NCBI GenBank assembly: GCA_964035545.1
Contig: OZ037770.1
Coordinates: forward strand, 8,509,973 to 8,573,972
Reading direction: 5' to 3'
Length of the DNA: 64,000 bases
Source of the DNA: Bugula neritina
Taxonomy: Eukaryota; Bryozoa; Gymnolaemata; Cheilostomatida; Bugulidae
A program made the translations under genes and the position numbers. Below the pieces are notes generated by a model. It searched no databases and was not told the DNA's origin. It saw only the letters and a program-made list of their open reading frames with translations. Below are positions 52,501 through 64,000 of this stretch, piece after piece (the first letter of the stretch is position 1; every line of letters starts with the position of its first letter).

Positions 52501-55500
52501 AATTAATGACGGGAAATGTGAAACAATTTCATACACTTTAATTATTCGTCTAAGTTAATGTTTTTACTGACTCGCACCAACCAATCCTTGCTTAGGTAAT
52601 AATGGCTTGTAAATTGTATCTATAATATTCCTGCATCAGCAATATAAATACCGGCATTTGTCTTCCCTTTACCTGCCCGAAGACATAGCCTACAGAGGTA
52701 TCCAGTTTTATATGTCCACAACTTACTTGCAGTTAGTTCAGGATATTTTCTCATTTCAACGTAATATAGGAAATGGGAAATTGAATAGGCCAAGCTCTCT
52801 TATTTTCCTCATTCTGTTTGTGTTGAAATTTTTGTGGGAACATAACTTTTTTTCATACATTATTCATTTGAAGCACAGGATCTTCACAATTTCTCAGTTA
52901 CTCTGCCCGTCATATTGTATGAGAGTTGTCTGCTTTTTAGAGAAACCCAATGGTGCCCACTAAACACTTCAACTTCAGATACTTTGAAGTGATACCAGAG
53001 CTGAGTGAGAGGCAATGGTGGTTTGGGGGTGGTGCCGACCTCACCCCTTATTATCTCGATGAGAAGGTAGGCTATTGTTTCACCTATCTTGAGATTAGCT
53101 GGCTGGGTAATACTGGCTGATCAAACTAGTCCAATATTTCCTATTAGGTGCTGTATAGCACATGTGCTGTGTCTAGATTTATCTGCTCAGTTGCTGAGAT
53201 ACATTCTGATGTGTTGACTCTAAGTCACACTATGTACTACTACCAGTATTAACTCTAAGTCACTCTAACTATGTACTAGTACCAGTATTAACTCTAACTC
53301 ATTTTAACTGCGTACCTTTAGTGCTAGTATTAACTGTAACTAACTATAACTACACTCAGTCTCACTATTAACTCAGCTCTCCGTATGTTGCAGGACGTTA
53401 AGCACTTCCACTGTTCATACAAAGCAGCATGTGACCTGCACGGACCATCCTACTATCGCAGGTTCAAGAAGTGGTGCGATGATTACTTCTTTATTAAACA
53501 TCGCTGTGAGTTATTATCCCCACCTGTGTGTGTCCTGCTTTACAAACTGTGATGTTAGAGTAGCCTATGATCTGTAGTTTTAAGATTTGTTTGTTGCACA
53601 ACAAAAACACCGACTTTAGGTAGCCAGTTGGTGTTTACTGAACAGTGAAGATTGCTCCAAATTATCAATTGCAATCCTCTCCATTTTATAGTCAAGTAAT
53701 GGTGCCTGAATTAGTGTTGGCTGCTGTTTGATGCACTATAAAGCCCTGTTTTTCACACAACTGTTGAAGTATAGTACTGTACAGATGATGGAGTAGCACT
53801 ATGTATATGTATGTATATGGCTTCAAGCATGCTGCTGTGTTTTAGGCATGGGTCGCGGTGTTGGTGGTATATTCTTTGATGACTTTAAATCTAAAAATAT
53901 AGATGCCTGTTTCAATTTTGTTAAGGTGAGTGAAAAGATTTTGAGAGGTGGTTGCATGTTAATGTTAATGCAGGCTATAGTTAAGTACTTATACCTACTT
54001 TGTTGACTTACTTAATTACTTAATTTACAGTAAATACATTCTTCTTTCTATAGGATTTTGATGTATTTTTTGGAGTTGTACTGTCACTGAAAATATTGAC
54101 TAAGAGTAGACAACTACGATTTCTGTTGCAGTTTTACAAGTAATGACAATTTTTTATATAGAAGTGCTGAATATTGATGTGGATATGTATTAATTTAACT
54201 TGATAAAGTTTATGTTACTAGACACTCACTAGATACTTTTCTATTCAACAAGTGAAATGTTCAGCATTATATAAGTCCTTCCTTTATAGAAACTTCAGTT
54301 TTAAACGGAATTTATCGACTACAGTAACTTTTCAATAGGGATAGCCAGTCAACTTGTGTGACACATGAATTCTAGTCAACACAATGCCATCTCATAATTT
54401 TTGGAAATATATTTTACTCCAATTGATATATTAAATATAAAAAAATTCCATACTTGAAATTTATTCTAATTGATATTTAATCAATTGCCAAAAAGTTAAA
54501 ACTATTTTAGATAGGCAGTTAAATAACAAAGTGAAACTATATACTTGAAATTAGCCAACTGTATTACCATATTTCATCAGTTTTATTACGGGATATTAGA
54601 TGCTTCTGCTCTAATCTCTGTAACGCTAGTTAGTATTTTCTATTCACTTCTCTTTATAATTGAGTTACTATTTCTTCATGGAACTTGTATACCTCACTAC
54701 TTGTCTGTTTTCTTTCTATGCTCGTAGTCCTGCTCCAAGGCGGTTATTCCCAGCTACATTCCTATAGTCAATAAGCATAAGAACGACGGCTACGGGCTGA
54801 GGGAACGAGAATGGCAGTTGACCAGGAGAGGTCACTACACTGAGTTCAACCTCTTGTATGACAGAGGTACAAAGTTTGGTTTCTCCACACCCGGAGCTCG
54901 ACACGAGAGCATTCTGATGTCGCTGCCCCCTAGAGCCGTAAGTGCTGCCTTGTATTTCTTTAGAAAGATTTGTTTGGTCAGTTGGCCAGAATTATAAATT
55001 TTTTGAATTTGTAAAAAGTAAGCTACAAAAACATGATAACTGTTGAAAGTTTATCAATATGTTGTTGGTAATTTATTATTAAATTTATTAGTATGTTTGT
55101 AATTTATTAGTATGTTTGTAATTTATTAGTATGTTTGTAGCAGTTTAGTTTAAGTTATTGAGCTTCTGTTTAATTTATAAATAACAGAATTATCTGTAGC
55201 TGTAGCATTGACAACTATCCAGCAGTTTCTCTGGTAGATAGACATTTTAATAATGCTGTGTTTGAAATAGGAGATCTGTATTGAATTGATACAGTGTTTA
55301 TTACACAGCTTGTTGTTGGTCATTATCTTCAAAGGTTTTCTTTTCATTTATGAAAATAATTATGGCTGATATTATGAAATATATCTTTTCCCCAACTCTC
55401 TAATCTCTTCCCAATTCTATTATCTTCAAAGCTAAGAATTATGTTAAGCTGAAACATGGATTGCCTTTGATGTATTACATAATAATTAACTGTGTCTAAT

Positions 55501-56589
55501 TATATTTTATTGTAATGTTACTTCATTTGATGAAAAATGTTGTTTTGCTTGAAAGGAAGGCAATCCATCATGTTTGCTTTGTTCTATTTTAAAGAAATTT
55601 ACAATTTCTTTCTGATCTCTATTCAACTATGCCTTTGAATGTGTTGTAGTACTTTCAAGTTATTATAGCATTATTACTTTGTGCACTCATGTAACAAACA
55701 TCTAAAGTCTGCTCCTTGCCATTCTACTTTGCAACAGATTGGCTATTTTTCTTTACCCAGATAATGGTTTTCATTGTTTTTAACATTATTAAGTCATGGG
55801 TCTGTGTTGCTTGACATTTTAACTGAACTGCATTTGGTTAGTTACCAAAAAGTACTCTGTTTATTGTTGCTGATGTAACAATTTTAATGGAGTTATAAAT
55901 AAAACTGGTATTTTTGTTACTAATGTAGCTCATTGCATTTGGGCTGTTAAAAACCTCACTACTTCATAGGAGCTGCAGATGTTACATTTTGTTTACACCA
56001 GTGACTGTGTTCTGTTAACAGGCCAGTAGTATCTTAACCTGCTGGTTCAGCTGTAGTTTTGTGGATTTCTTGGTGCTTACAGCTTTGAAATTATGGTGTC
56101 ATTCCAGTTAGACAACCCCTAATATTGCTATCAGATATATGTGCAGATGATATTAAAATATAGTTGACTACTTTAAAATTTGAAATTGAATGAATATAAT
56201 GTAGAAGAATAGTTTTAAAAAGTCATATATTATTTTAAAAAAACTAGGCATCTTATGGATAATGACTTCAGTAAACTGTTAGAGCAATGGCTTCAATTAG
56301 ACACATATGCACATGGATTTACATGAAATCAAAATAAATGCAATTTGGTATAAATATCATTAATCTTTTAATTCTTAACGTTTTTAAATAAAGTACTTCA
56401 AGTGAAATATGCTGATGGTCGTCTAACTGGAAGTTGTTTATTTGCACTGAATCCGAAATTATATTTAGTAGTTATCAGCACATGCATGTTTTACAGGCCT
56501 GGCACTATTGTCACAACCCGGAGCCATCCTCCAAGGAGGGCCAGCTGGTGGAGGTACTCAGGAACCCTAAGGACTGGGCCTCTGTGTAA
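49506..56589 (+). CDS. CPOX: coproporphyrinogen III oxidase, mitochondrial (11 exons, 435 aa)
   Basis: Oxygen-dependent CPOX makes protoporphyrinogen IX in the mitochondrial intermembrane space, the sixth or seventh step of haem synthesis depending on counting. Exons: 49506-49603, 49750-49795, 50250-50474, 51039-51161, 51884-52008, 52146-52215, 52941-53066, 53394-53505, 53846-53925, 54728-54937, 56497-56589. All are GT-AG, phases agree, total 1308 nt. Residues 1-48 are a basic/serine mitochondrial presequence with a small hydrophobic stretch. Family blocks follow: [115 protein letters not shown]. Length is close to human (about 454). Exon 4 is extra relative to human and yeast proteins as I remember them. 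Confidence 0.96.
50721..50950. repeat. 22-bp minisatellite in CPOX intron 3
   Basis: Units CGTATCACAACCTTTACCATAT repeat about ten times with C/T changes; the written unit is 22 bp (CGTATCACAAC plus CTTTACCATAT). Confidence 0.9.
51039..51161 (+). CDS. CPOX: CPOX exon 4: extra in-frame 41-codon exon
   Basis: Acceptor TTCTCACCAG and donor GAG/GTTCTT delimit 123 nt, phase 0-0, fully open ([15 protein letters not shown]...[10 protein letters not shown]). It falls between VDRWLKCE and QIQGGGVTC, where human and yeast CPOX run straight through as W.RKEGGGG. The codon content looks like real protein: mixed, charged, with Trp and Cys. It is cleanly skippable. Alternatives: an alternative exon, or a spuriously open intron piece. 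Confidence 0.65.
51165..51690. repeat. 22-bp minisatellite in CPOX intron 4
   Basis: About 23 units of the type CTACACTATCATACTAGTAA plus CT, with substitutions. It begins within a few bases of the exon 4 donor. Confidence 0.92.
54440..54610. repeat. dispersed repeat, copy 1 (second at 57160-57315)
   Basis: In CPOX intron 9. Shares TACTTGAAATTAGCCAA and TAATTGATATTTRATCAAT with 57160-57315; roughly 75-80 percent similar by eye. Confidence 0.65.
54938..56496. other. CPOX intron 10; no feature seen
   Basis: AT-rich intron of 1.56 kb without exon, repeat or element that I recognise, apart from three direct copies of TATGTTTGTAATTTATTAG near 55090-55140. Confidence 0.6.
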
Positions 56590-56818
56590 TACCAAAAATA
56601 TCTGCCTCCTCAGTTCTAATCTATATCCATCTATGTTACCCACTCCACAAAATGCAATACTATTAGATTCTAGTTTTTTAGCCTAAAAAGTATAAATTAA
56701 ACAAATCCTATCTCTGTTTTCAAGTGGAACAACTGTTAGTTTCGATGTCTATACTTGTTTTATATTGTTATGTAAGTTTTGATGGTTGTTTTCTCTACAA
56801 TGTTTTACACATATGCTC

Positions 56819-56824
56819 AATAAA
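56819..56824 (+). promoter_or_regulatory. CPOX polyadenylation hexamer
   Basis: AATAAA 230 nt after the CPOX stop codon. Confidence 0.65.
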
Positions 56825-57984
56825 TGTATACAAATTCCAAACATCTGATGTAATACTAATTTATGTAGTTTGGTTTAAGCAATAAATAAATGTTCAATTG
56901 AGACTAAATTAGTCTGGCATTCAAGCTGTGAATAAGACAACAGTTGACTAGATCAGCTCATACTGCTAACTTAAATCCAAGTATAGTGTCATTAATACCA
57001 ATAACTGCCTGGCTGAGGTCTGGAAATTGGTTGCATTCCAGTGTTGGCATATTGTTTCACTAAAATGTCATCATGATAAATGTGAATGAATATTGGCTCG
57101 TTAGAGCAGAATAGTGTATGAATTTTTACTCTAAATGACACAAGTGATACATTAAATGTAAAAATTCCACATTGAAACTTATTTTAATTGATATTTGATC
57201 AATCACCAAATGACTAAAATTGTTTTGGATAAGCAGCTTAATGACAATTAAAACTAAATACTTGAAATTAGCCAATACTTGTTAGCATTTCTCATCAGCT
57301 TTAATAAGTAATATTAGAAGCTTCTTATGCAGTAAAGTGTACAACTCTAAGTAAGGTTACTCAATCTTCATGAAATTTTCGAACACTCAAGTTAAAATAA
57401 AAGCAAAGGAGATAGTTTCCCAAAATATGTATCAATTTCTATTGATGAAATGCAGAAGCTAGCATATACAACGTACAATCAATATTGCATTAGGTTTGTT
57501 ATAAAGAAGCTATAAAGCAGGAAACACATGGCAGTAGACTATTGAGCCCTTCTTTGAACTTTATTATTGTAGTGAAAAGTAACATCTTAATACAACTAAC
57601 TATTGAATACAGATTCAATAAAGCTCATTTATAATATTCTAGTACAGTTAGACTAACTTTAGATGAATTATATTTCTCAAGTTTGAAAATTTTTACTTAA
57701 CATATATCTACCATTGTATTTGAGTCACTACATATCATATAGCAGTTCATCTGTTAAAAGCAGATATGTTATGAATATGTTATAATCTATACAATTAGAT
57801 CCTGTACATTTACATGCAAGAACACCCAAGTGCAAACAGTTTACAATAGTATTGTAACCAGTGCAATATTACATCACCATATTGTAAAACCCAACATGTA
57901 ATAATTTGAAAGCATTATAAAAGTTGTCTTCTCAGTTTGACAAATATAAAACGTATAACAGCTTTAAACCGCAACTACTTCTAG
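56825..57984. other. convergent intergenic spacer
   Basis: Between CPOX (plus) and the unrecognised minus-strand gene. Holds the second copy of the dispersed repeat at 57160-57315. No exon seen. Confidence 0.5.
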
Positions 57985-60959
57985 CTACAGGATAGACTCA
58001 TCGAAAGCTCCATCACTGAGTAGCCTGTGGCCAGTTCGACTCAGCACTTCCCGCATATGTACAGTGTAGAGTGGGAACATGGCTAAGGTCATGTCCAACT
58101 TCTCTCTCAAGTTGATGAGATCCAGCATAGCGAGTATGGGAGAGACGTGATCATTGTCCTTATTTCTAATCCTGTTGATTGTGAGTAGCAGGTTGGAGAC
58201 TGAAATCATCACACGTATGCTATAGAGTATAGTGCGTTGTATGTTGTATATAGGTACAGTGTGTTGCATATATAGTGTGTTGTATATGCAGTGTGTTGTG
58301 GGAGCAGCCGTGGTCTAGGGGTTAGAGAGTTTGCCTAGTAAGCACCAAGTCATGGGTTCGAGCCCAGACAAAGGCCGTTAATGACGTTAGGAAGAGCATC
58401 CAGTCATGATTGCTCCTGTGCCTCATATGAATACGTCCTTGGCCCAATTCAACAAAAACCCTTTCCATCAGGGGTTTTCTCACATGGATAGTGACTATAA
58501 ACTTGCCTAAGTATATACCGTGTGTTGTCTGCTCATAATAAAATATTTACCCCACTGGTAATCAAACTGCAGACCCCCTCCCCCCTGCAAGCTGATATGC
58601 TAACCATTACACTACAGGGGTTACTGGGGAACCTCAACACTACACCCATGGCAACAGTTGAAAAGTGTACCTTTTATACAAATAAATCTCACACAAGTTT
58701 ATAGTCACCATCCCTGTGAGAACTGCTGCTGTAAAGGTTTTTTTTTTCTTAAACAGGACTAAGGACTTATTCAGATGAGGCTCAGGAACAATTATGACTG
58801 GATGCTCTTCCTAACATCATCAATAGCTTTTGCCTGGTTTAAAACCATGACTTCATGCTCACTAGGCAAACACTCTAACCCTTAGACCACGTCTGCTTCA
58901 AAAGTCTGCCTTTTGATTGACTAATAACAAATTACAGCACAATATATAACTGTGAAGCATGAAATTAGCTAGTCAAACCTTGTGGGATGCACTCCATCTG
59001 AGTGAGTAGGTTAGAATCCCGGATGAAATCAGAGAACTTGGCAGTAACCAGTAGCTCAGTGAAGTTGACGATATACCCCATTATATATTTGCAGAGAAAC
59101 TCAGCTGAATGGGGACATTCACTAAACTTTCTCAGCATGTATATCACCTCCTCAACACTGTTCATATTCTACAATGATTACATCATGTACTGTATAGTGG
59201 TACTGTGATGAAGTGCTGTCTTCCATTATATTTCTGTACAAATGAGCTAACAGATGGGTAACATGAAGGTAACAGGCATCTAGTTGGGCATAATAAAAGT
59301 TGCGACAATAATATACTGCCTTGTAGGAATATGCAATGTGAAGCAGGGAAATTTTGAATGGTAAAAAATAAACATTCCTAAAAATAGACATTAATCGGTA
59401 CATTAAAAATAAACTAAATTACAGCTTTTCATTTCTTTGTAGTTACCAACGCACATAAAAACTGCATACATTATGTGACTTTTTGCTATATCTAAATGTC
59501 ATAGCGCAGTGTAATAAGACGTGTTAGTTTACTATTTATAAGGTGTCATTACAGAAAGATGCTTCCCACTTGATAAAATTCCCACTTAAACGCTTCCCAC
59601 ATGGCTATTTATTTTGGTAAAATATATGTATTTTATGAGGGGTTTGAGTTTGGAGGCACAAAATATATTACATTTAAAATTTTTAACAGGTCTAATAATC
59701 ACATTTCACAATTACTTAAATGTGGTCAACATTCTAAATCCTCAATTTCAAATGATTTCTTACTTTCAATTGTGTGAAATATTACGAGAAATATGTTTAA
59801 GCATAAGAGTAATATCCACATACAGTATATATAACATAAATGTAAGCACGTAGGTTGACACATAATATATATAATAAATTACATCAGCTGCTTTCACAGT
59901 AGGGGGACAGAACACAATGATGAGACATCTGGTGTAGAAATCCTCTAGTGACGTCATAACCTCACCACATCTGGACACAGCCATTGACACCTTCAATAAC
60001 TCTACCATACACCTGTATATAAAAGTAAAGGGAACTAGCAGTAGAATACAACTACCACATATAAAATTTGCAGTTCCATTTTACCTAGGTGTGATACATG
60101 GTGAACATTGTAGAAATACTGGTGTCAGGTAAAAATGGCACAAATGGAGTAGTGGGCAAAAATAGCACATTTTCAATATTGGGGCTTAGGGTAGGGGGTT
60201 GGGGGATTTGGGAAAATTTAACATCAGTTGTGCCATTTTTGCCTACTTTTCCATTTGTGCCATTATTACCTGTGCTATTTTTACCTAAAATCATAAATAT
60301 CATGTATGATAAGGTCCGAAATGCTACAAAGAAAAAAAGCAGAAATCTTGCACCGGCATTCTTCACTTAAAACATGTGCGAACAGTTTTTTGCTTACCAC
60401 GCATGGGAAACAACCAGCACCTATATTTAGCAACATGAAAAACAACTTGGATCTTTCTACAATAATTATGCATGCCGGAATTTCATCAAGTGAGTGTCCT
60501 AAATTATTCTATAAATGCTGCATGCGATCACAAGGTTGAAGTGTTGCTGATGAATTATGGGGCATGGCAGGAAATATGGGATAGTGTGTAGATGGAATGC
60601 CAGTTGGAGATGTCCACTGAATAGCAGGCTTATGGCATATGAAACACACAAAATAATAGTTGGATGATGAACAGATTTTCATATAAACATAAACAAAATA
60701 AATCAACTGCTGCATGAAGAATGTTTTCTGATAAATTTAAATGAGGAGACATGGAGACTGGAGGAGAAATCCCTTTGAATATATTATATAATCTGAACTG
60801 CTACCCGCTTGCATAAATGAGAAGTTAATTGATAGTATCTGGGCCCGTTTGAAATCACATTTATAAACTGTGTCTAATATTATACCAAGTTATGTTATAG
60901 CTTTTGGAGTTCAGTATGCGCACACTAATATATAGCATGATATATGTAAAGCAAACCTG

Positions 60960-61029
<70 letters not shown>

Positions 61030-62207
61030 GTATATGTATGTATATATACACACACAATTGAACTTGCATTCCTTTGCCTCAAGATGTAAAGACATGCATC
61101 ACTTGAAATTAGCTATAAGAAATACTAACTCACAGCATGTCTGCATTAAACTCAAAGTAATGAGTATTAATTTATGTCAACAAGGCCAGGGCAGGAGAGA
61201 TGAAAGAGAAATAATTAGCTAGTTAAGACATCAAGCAGTACACACTATTATTATATATTCAGAGCTGCATTGCAAAACCTTGTGAAACATAAAATTGGTT
61301 TTGGTGTTATGCTAATCAGTTGGGCTATTTATAGTGACTAAATTAGCCCCACTTTACAGAGCTGGGGTTAGAGAGAGGGAGTGAGTAGAAGGGAATTAGT
61401 TGCTCTTATTTATAGGAAGCTAATTTCCTCAGAATTAGTCATAAAGAATGTGTCCAGAAGAGTTACTAATTAGACTTCAGGGTCTGGCAAGGCACAGAGA
61501 GGGAGAATTTTATTCATACCAATAATATGTTTTCTTAAGAGATTTCACACCCAGCCAAGCTATTGAGGGAGCCTTTTGTGATTGTTTTCATCCTAATAGT
61601 ATATTATACATCATAGACATTAGTGAGAACTGGCCATTAACATTCTACATATACTAAATGATAAGTGAATAGATAAATAAACATAGATAATACATTACTT
61701 GGCATAAACAATACATTCATAATACAGCATATATATCTCAAGCAGCGAACTAGATATGCCATGTAATATTGATATACGATAATGTACTATGAATATGGTT
61801 GTTTGGACCAGCTATCAGTAATAGATTGAGCTAAAATGCCTTACATGAGAAAAAACATACTACTATAGGCTAAAAAAGCTATACCAACAAACTTAACCAA
61901 CAAGAAGAGAATTGGGCAAGTTTTCATTAATCTACCTTGACTTGGCTATCTTTGTAGATTGGCCCATCCTGTTCATAACTACGAAGCAGTGAGCTCAGAA
62001 AGTTTTCACCGGATTGCAGTGAGTTATTGTTATTAATATATAATATACACACAGTAGGTTGTACCTTGTAAGTTGTCTTCTCATAGTCTTTGTTTCGTCT
62101 ACATTAGGCTCACTGGAGAAGTCCGAGCACAAGCTGTCTTTCAGTGTACGTACACAGTCTAAGTAAGTGTCTATGACAACTGATGTAGCCCCGGAGTTCA
62201 ACACCAC
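57985..62207 (-). CDS. unrecognised multi-exon gene, 3' part
   Basis: Minus-strand exons with matching splice phases: 62207-62065 (VLNSGATSVVIDTYLD...), joined in phase 2 to an exon ending at 61936 (SYEQDGPIYKDSQVK); 60012-59883 (MVELLKVSMAVSRCGEV...); 59168-58979 (MNSVEEVIYMLRKFSECP...); 58199-57985 (SNLLLTINRIRNKDND... ending FDESIL, stop TAG). The last three join in phase 0 and 1. Between the exon at 61.9 kb and that at 60.0 kb the phase does not fit, so at least one exon is missing from the model. The 5' end lies beyond 62207. Sequence is leucine-rich and helical, like a repeat-type scaffold or a large regulatory protein's C-terminus; no motif lets me name it. The tail exon and its neighbours look genuinely coding. 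Confidence 0.65.
58301..58506 (+). mobile_element. tRNA-derived SINE, copy 2
   Basis: GGAGCAGCCGTGGTCTAGGG, B-box GGGTTCGAGCCC, body GACGTTAGGAAGAGCATCCA, tail GGGGTTTTCTCACATGG. Best preserved pol III boxes of the copies here. It lies in the last intron of the unrecognised gene. Confidence 0.88.
58548..58632 (-). repeat. tRNA-like sequence (second SINE family head or pseudogene)
   Basis: Reversed it reads CCCCTGTAGTGTAATGGTTA and later CAGTTTGATTACCAGTGGGG, with A- and B-box character. The middle is distorted by a G-run and I cannot fold a proper anticodon arm. Confidence 0.4.
58690..58899 (-). mobile_element. tRNA-derived SINE, copy 3
   Basis: Reverse-strand copy: GTGGTCTAAGGGTTAGAGTG, GATGTTAGGAAGAGCATCCA, ending at ATAAACTTGTGTGAG. 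The B-box is decayed (TTTTAAACCAGG). Confidence 0.82.
60962..61035. repeat. (TA)n microsatellite
   Basis: TA run ending in TGTATA/CACACA units. It lies in the unresolved intron interval of the unrecognised gene. Confidence 0.95.
61036..61935. other. intronic; missing exon(s) expected
   Basis: Splice-phase bookkeeping requires at least one more exon between 60012 and 61936, but I could not identify a convincing one here. Confidence 0.4.
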
Positions 62208-62439
62208 CTATCGGTTGAAAATAACAAAATGAGTGAACTTCATACTTCATATAAATATTTGATGCTTCTGTAAATTTTACAATCTCTGCCACTTGCCTGA
62301 CATTATATAAACAAGTGTATTAATATATCATGTAGGAGTTACCTAGCTGTGTTCTACTGTTTATAAGACTGACTTGTTGAAAAATTTTATTGAGGATTGT
62401 TCCAATTTTACATATATTGTTCATTCAGTTGCTTTAAAG

Positions 62440-62645
62440 GGAGCAGCCATGATCTAGGGGTTAGAGTGTTTACCTAGTAAACACGAGGTCCTGGGTTCGA
62501 ACCTGGGAAAGGCCATTGGTGATGTTAGGAAGAGCATCCAATCATAATTGCTACTCTGCCTCATTTAAATAAGTCCTTAGCCCGCTTTAACAAAAACCTT
62601 TTCCATCAGGGTTCTCACAGAGGGATGGTGACTATAAACTCGCGT
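62440..62645 (+). mobile_element. tRNA-derived SINE, copy 4
   Basis: GGAGCAGCCATGATCTAGGG, B-box GGGTTCGAACC, GATGTTAGGAAGAGCATCCA, ends GTGACTATAAACTCGCG. Confidence 0.88.
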
Positions 62646-62731
62646 GATTTCATCAAGTTGCTTTAAACTCTTTAAAAATATTTAGGCTGTTGAGACTATT
62701 TATTTGAAATAAGATCACACTCACACTATTA

Positions 62732-63074
62732 GCCTAGGGCCACACGGTGCGTATTTTCGCATGCGAAAATTGAAATCACAAGTAGCAAAGGTGTCCACTG
62801 TGCGCGTTGAGAAAACCTTCGCACTTGTCGCTCTGCATTTTCAACGCAATTGCGAATCGTCTCTGTCGTCGTCACCTAATTGGCTGGTAGCTATTCAGCG
62901 AGCCCAATTTCTTTATTTAGTGCTATATTCCAGTAAATTGCGTTTTATTGAAAGCGAGTGCGATTTAAAAATGAAAGCTTTATTTATCACGCATCACTGA
63001 CGCTACAGTGGACACCTTTGCTACTTGTGATTTTAATTTTCGCATGCGAAAATACGCACAGTGTGGCCCTAGGC
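62732..63074. mobile_element. PIF/Harbinger-type MITE with 69-bp TIRs
   Basis: Both ends, read inward, begin GCCTAGGGCCACAC and continue with GCGTATTTTCGCATGCG through AAAGGTGTCCACTG; about 69 bp with two mismatches. TTA flanks both sides (62729-62731, 63075-63077), a TWA target duplication. The internal ORF is not a transposase. Confidence 0.9.
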
Positions 63075-63077
63075 TTA

Positions 63078-64000
63078 CAGCAGCAGCGGATCTGTTAATC
63101 TAGACAGCAGCTGATAAGATGTTGTTATAAGTTTATCCATTGTAAAAAATTCTAGCATCTTATAATTTATTAATTGGTTCTACTTCTACATTGTCAATTA
63201 CCCCTATGTAACTCCTTTAGGTTATCATAAAAAAAGTTTTTCAAAAATAAAATTAACTTGTATACAGATGCTTTTCACTTTTAACTGTCATTTTTCTCTA
63301 AATTTTCTTTACCTGCAGCATTGTTAAATGCATATATAACTTGACAATAACAGTAATTAATATGTAAAAAAAAACCTGAAACTGCAATGGAACGATAAAT
63401 GAGTTTATAAAACAAGAACCTGTGTTAGCATGATATCAGGTTTGCACAAATGTATGCTGGGAAAAGTCATAATCTAATGAGACTCGCTAGATGCAGCACA
63501 AACTCTCTAATTTGAGTTTGTATAAAGCTAGGGCCACATTGATCAAAATAGTGAAAAGTGTGTGAAATCCATGCACACACAACTGTATTTGCCAATGGCT
63601 TAACCAAATTGTTTCATTTGAAATCACACTTGTTATCTCAATAATTCGGAATTGATTAGACACTTTAAAACGTACATCTAAAACACAAAAATGTTAGCCA
63701 ATTAGATTATTACTGCAGAAACTGTTTGCAGTAATTTGTTCAACATTTTGATAGAATGAAATTCGCGCAAAACAGCCCATTTTTTTGCCTTTGCCAAGTT
63801 TTTGCTAGCGGCCTGTGCAGAAATCTGCCTAATGTGTCAATAATATACAAATTTAATTTTTCATACACACGGTACCATCATTGTACTAATAACTGTCAAT
63901 TGTTGGTACAAATATGTAAATCAAAAATACAGTCTTCTTTATCTGCATGATTTGGCTAACTTGAAAAAAAATATGCTATATAATTTGAGAATAAGTTTTC
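63078..64000. other. no gene seen
   Basis: AT-rich. A solitary TIR-like AGCTAGGGCCACATTGATC near 63528 resembles the end of the MITE at 62732 but has no partner in the window. Exons of the unrecognised minus-strand gene may lie beyond the edge. Confidence 0.4.

Noticed and set aside
58548-58632. Functional tRNA gene
   Set aside because: A- and B-box-like segments exist, but the anticodon arm and variable region do not fold properly and a G-run disrupts it; more likely a SINE head or tRNA pseudogene.

Overview
This window is nuclear DNA of an invertebrate animal. It is AT-rich, intron-rich and loaded with transposable-element debris. Metazoan markers include two torsin-type AAA+ genes, a fragment of the miRNA-silencing protein GW182/TNRC6, a BEL/Pao retrotransposon and Penelope-like elements (PLEs) with hammerhead ribozymes. 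I cannot fix the phylum from sequence alone. Real genes are split into short exons with GT-AG borders, so exon models here rest on splice sites, reading-frame phase and recalled family motifs, with no alignment run.

Layout. On the minus strand, 36-0 kb holds two copies of a two-gene block. The intact copy is a secreted cysteine-rich modular gene (36182 to 24225, six exons, 183 aa) followed by a torsin (20633 to 8791, five exons, 326 aa). The second copy is a decayed cysteine-rich pseudogene (about 4.15-2.74 kb) followed by another torsin (2124 to 502, running off the left edge). Torsin intron 3' phases match exactly between copies. The 10-kb first intron of the intact cysteine-rich gene contains an intronless piece of GW182 framed by inverted PLE hammerhead remnants, and a very young full-length BEL/Pao element (LTRs 722 bp, one difference seen, ORF 1893 codons intact). 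The matching intron of the pseudogene copy was instead invaded by a PLE with a dead reverse transcriptase and a well-preserved hammerhead ribozyme.

36-40 kb is a transposon and satellite zone: a (GA)n tract, a tRNA-derived SINE, a 1.35-kb TIR element rich in GGCCCATTGTGCCCC motifs, and a MITE whose left terminal repeat has expanded into about 20 tandem 31-bp units. 40.8-45.1 kb (minus) is a seven-exon C2H2 zinc-finger gene (588 aa model). 45-49.5 kb is gene-free with low-complexity DNA and a foldback MITE. 49.5-56.6 kb (plus) is a complete mitochondrial coproporphyrinogen III oxidase gene (11 exons, 435 aa) that carries an unusual extra in-frame exon between two 22-bp minisatellites. 58-62.2 kb (minus) holds the 3' exons of a gene I do not recognise. 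62.7-63.1 kb is a MITE with TTA target duplication.

The host genes are not a pathway: torsins (ER/nuclear envelope ATPases), a secreted cysteine-rich protein, a nuclear zinc-finger factor and a haem-biosynthesis enzyme. The most interesting non-host biology is the PLE/hammerhead material and the GW182 fragment embedded in it.
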